A DNA stretch of 64,000 bases from Halonotius pteroides (GTDB taxonomy: Archaea; Halobacteriota; Halobacteria; Halobacteriales; Haloferacaceae). A program made the translations under genes and the position numbers. Positions 63,919 through 64,000 of this stretch are shown in pieces (position 1 is the stretch's first letter; every line of letters begins with the position of its first letter). The stretch is taken from the NCBI RefSeq assembly GCF_003605635.1, contig NZ_QMDW01000006.1, positions 86,903-150,902 of the forward strand. The letters are read 5' to 3'. A model generated the notes under the pieces. That model saw nothing but the letters and a program-made list of their open reading frames with translations, was not told the origin of the DNA and did not search any database.

Positions 63919-64000
63919 ATGGATCGGTGTATCTATCGAATCACTCAGTCACTTCGAACAGCCCTCCCAGAAGAGGCCGTGGCGCGAACTGCTCGCGCCA
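63919..64000 (+). CDS. Possible start of a gene cut by the window end
   Basis: ATG at 63919, open to the right edge (27 codons): MDRCIYRITQSLRTALPEEAVARTARA in translation, split as MDRCIYRITQSLRTALP and EEAVARTARA. The Leu/Glu pattern resembles the beginning of some haloarchaeal IS4-like transposases, but the evidence is too short. Treated as a low-confidence partial call. Confidence 0.25.
   Translation, partial: MDRCIYRITQSLRTALPEEAVARTARA

Overview
The window is chromosomal DNA of a haloarchaeon (class Halobacteria). The base composition is high in G+C, almost every protein is strongly acidic, and the gene content is diagnostic: archaeal ribosomal proteins, SecY, RFC large subunit, PAN, TgtA/ArcS for archaeosine, a desampylase-type JAMM protease, haloarchaeal DUF families, and an intron-containing elongator tRNA-Met. 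Many promoters look leaderless, with a TATA-like box about 27 bases before the start codon. I cannot assign a genus.

Layout. 1-7.5 kb: a DHH/RecJ-like nuclease cut by the window edge, JAMM protease, RibL FAD synthase, small acidic proteins, the split tRNA-Met gene, and unknown membrane proteins. 7.5-30.8 kb: mixed metabolism and information genes (malic enzyme, heme A synthase, RfcL, PAN, oligoendopeptidase F, TruA, RNase P RNA, AMMECR1 protein, nicotinate phosphoribosyltransferase, an IDI-like Nudix protein, Lrp regulator diverging from carA, thrB, pdxS). 30.9-45.6 kb: the minus-strand S10/spc-type ribosomal operon, running from a SPOUT methyltransferase gene and rpl3 down to secY and including the RNase P protein Rpp29. 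45.8-48.3 kb: zinc alcohol dehydrogenase and a PiT phosphate transporter. 48.3-51.1 kb: the accessory patch. It holds a TnpB-only IS605-type element inside a decayed DUF2270 gene, tRNA-Gly with a partial copy of its 3' end downstream, and a VapBC-like toxin-antitoxin pair. 51.2-63.5 kb: housekeeping again (thiamine-binding protein, Mch, PhoU/TrkA-C protein, GTPBP1-like GTPase, J-domain protein, PyrF, UspA, Nudix hydrolase, TgtA, an ABC exporter, ArcS). 63.5-64 kb: lower-GC sequence with hairpins, a perfect inverted repeat, a 39-residue membrane ORF and perhaps the start of another gene.

Links between genes. RNase P RNA (rnpB) and its protein Rpp29 are both present. TgtA and ArcS carry out successive steps of archaeosine-15 synthesis in tRNA. 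PAN and the JAMM protease belong to the ubiquitin-like SAMP/proteasome branch. The translation operon is tightly packed, with 1-10 base overlaps nearly throughout.

Most notable observations: clusters of short perfect palindromes inside or between genes of the ribosomal operon (rps4e, rnp1, the rpl29-rnp1 junction, the SPOUT gene), where they coincide with apparent insertions in the proteins; an IDI-like protein without the catalytic cysteine; an M24 peptidase homologue without two metal-ligand aspartates; the TnpB element with its mirrored end hairpins in a broken gene; and the operator-like repeats near lrp/carA and at 63.85 kb.
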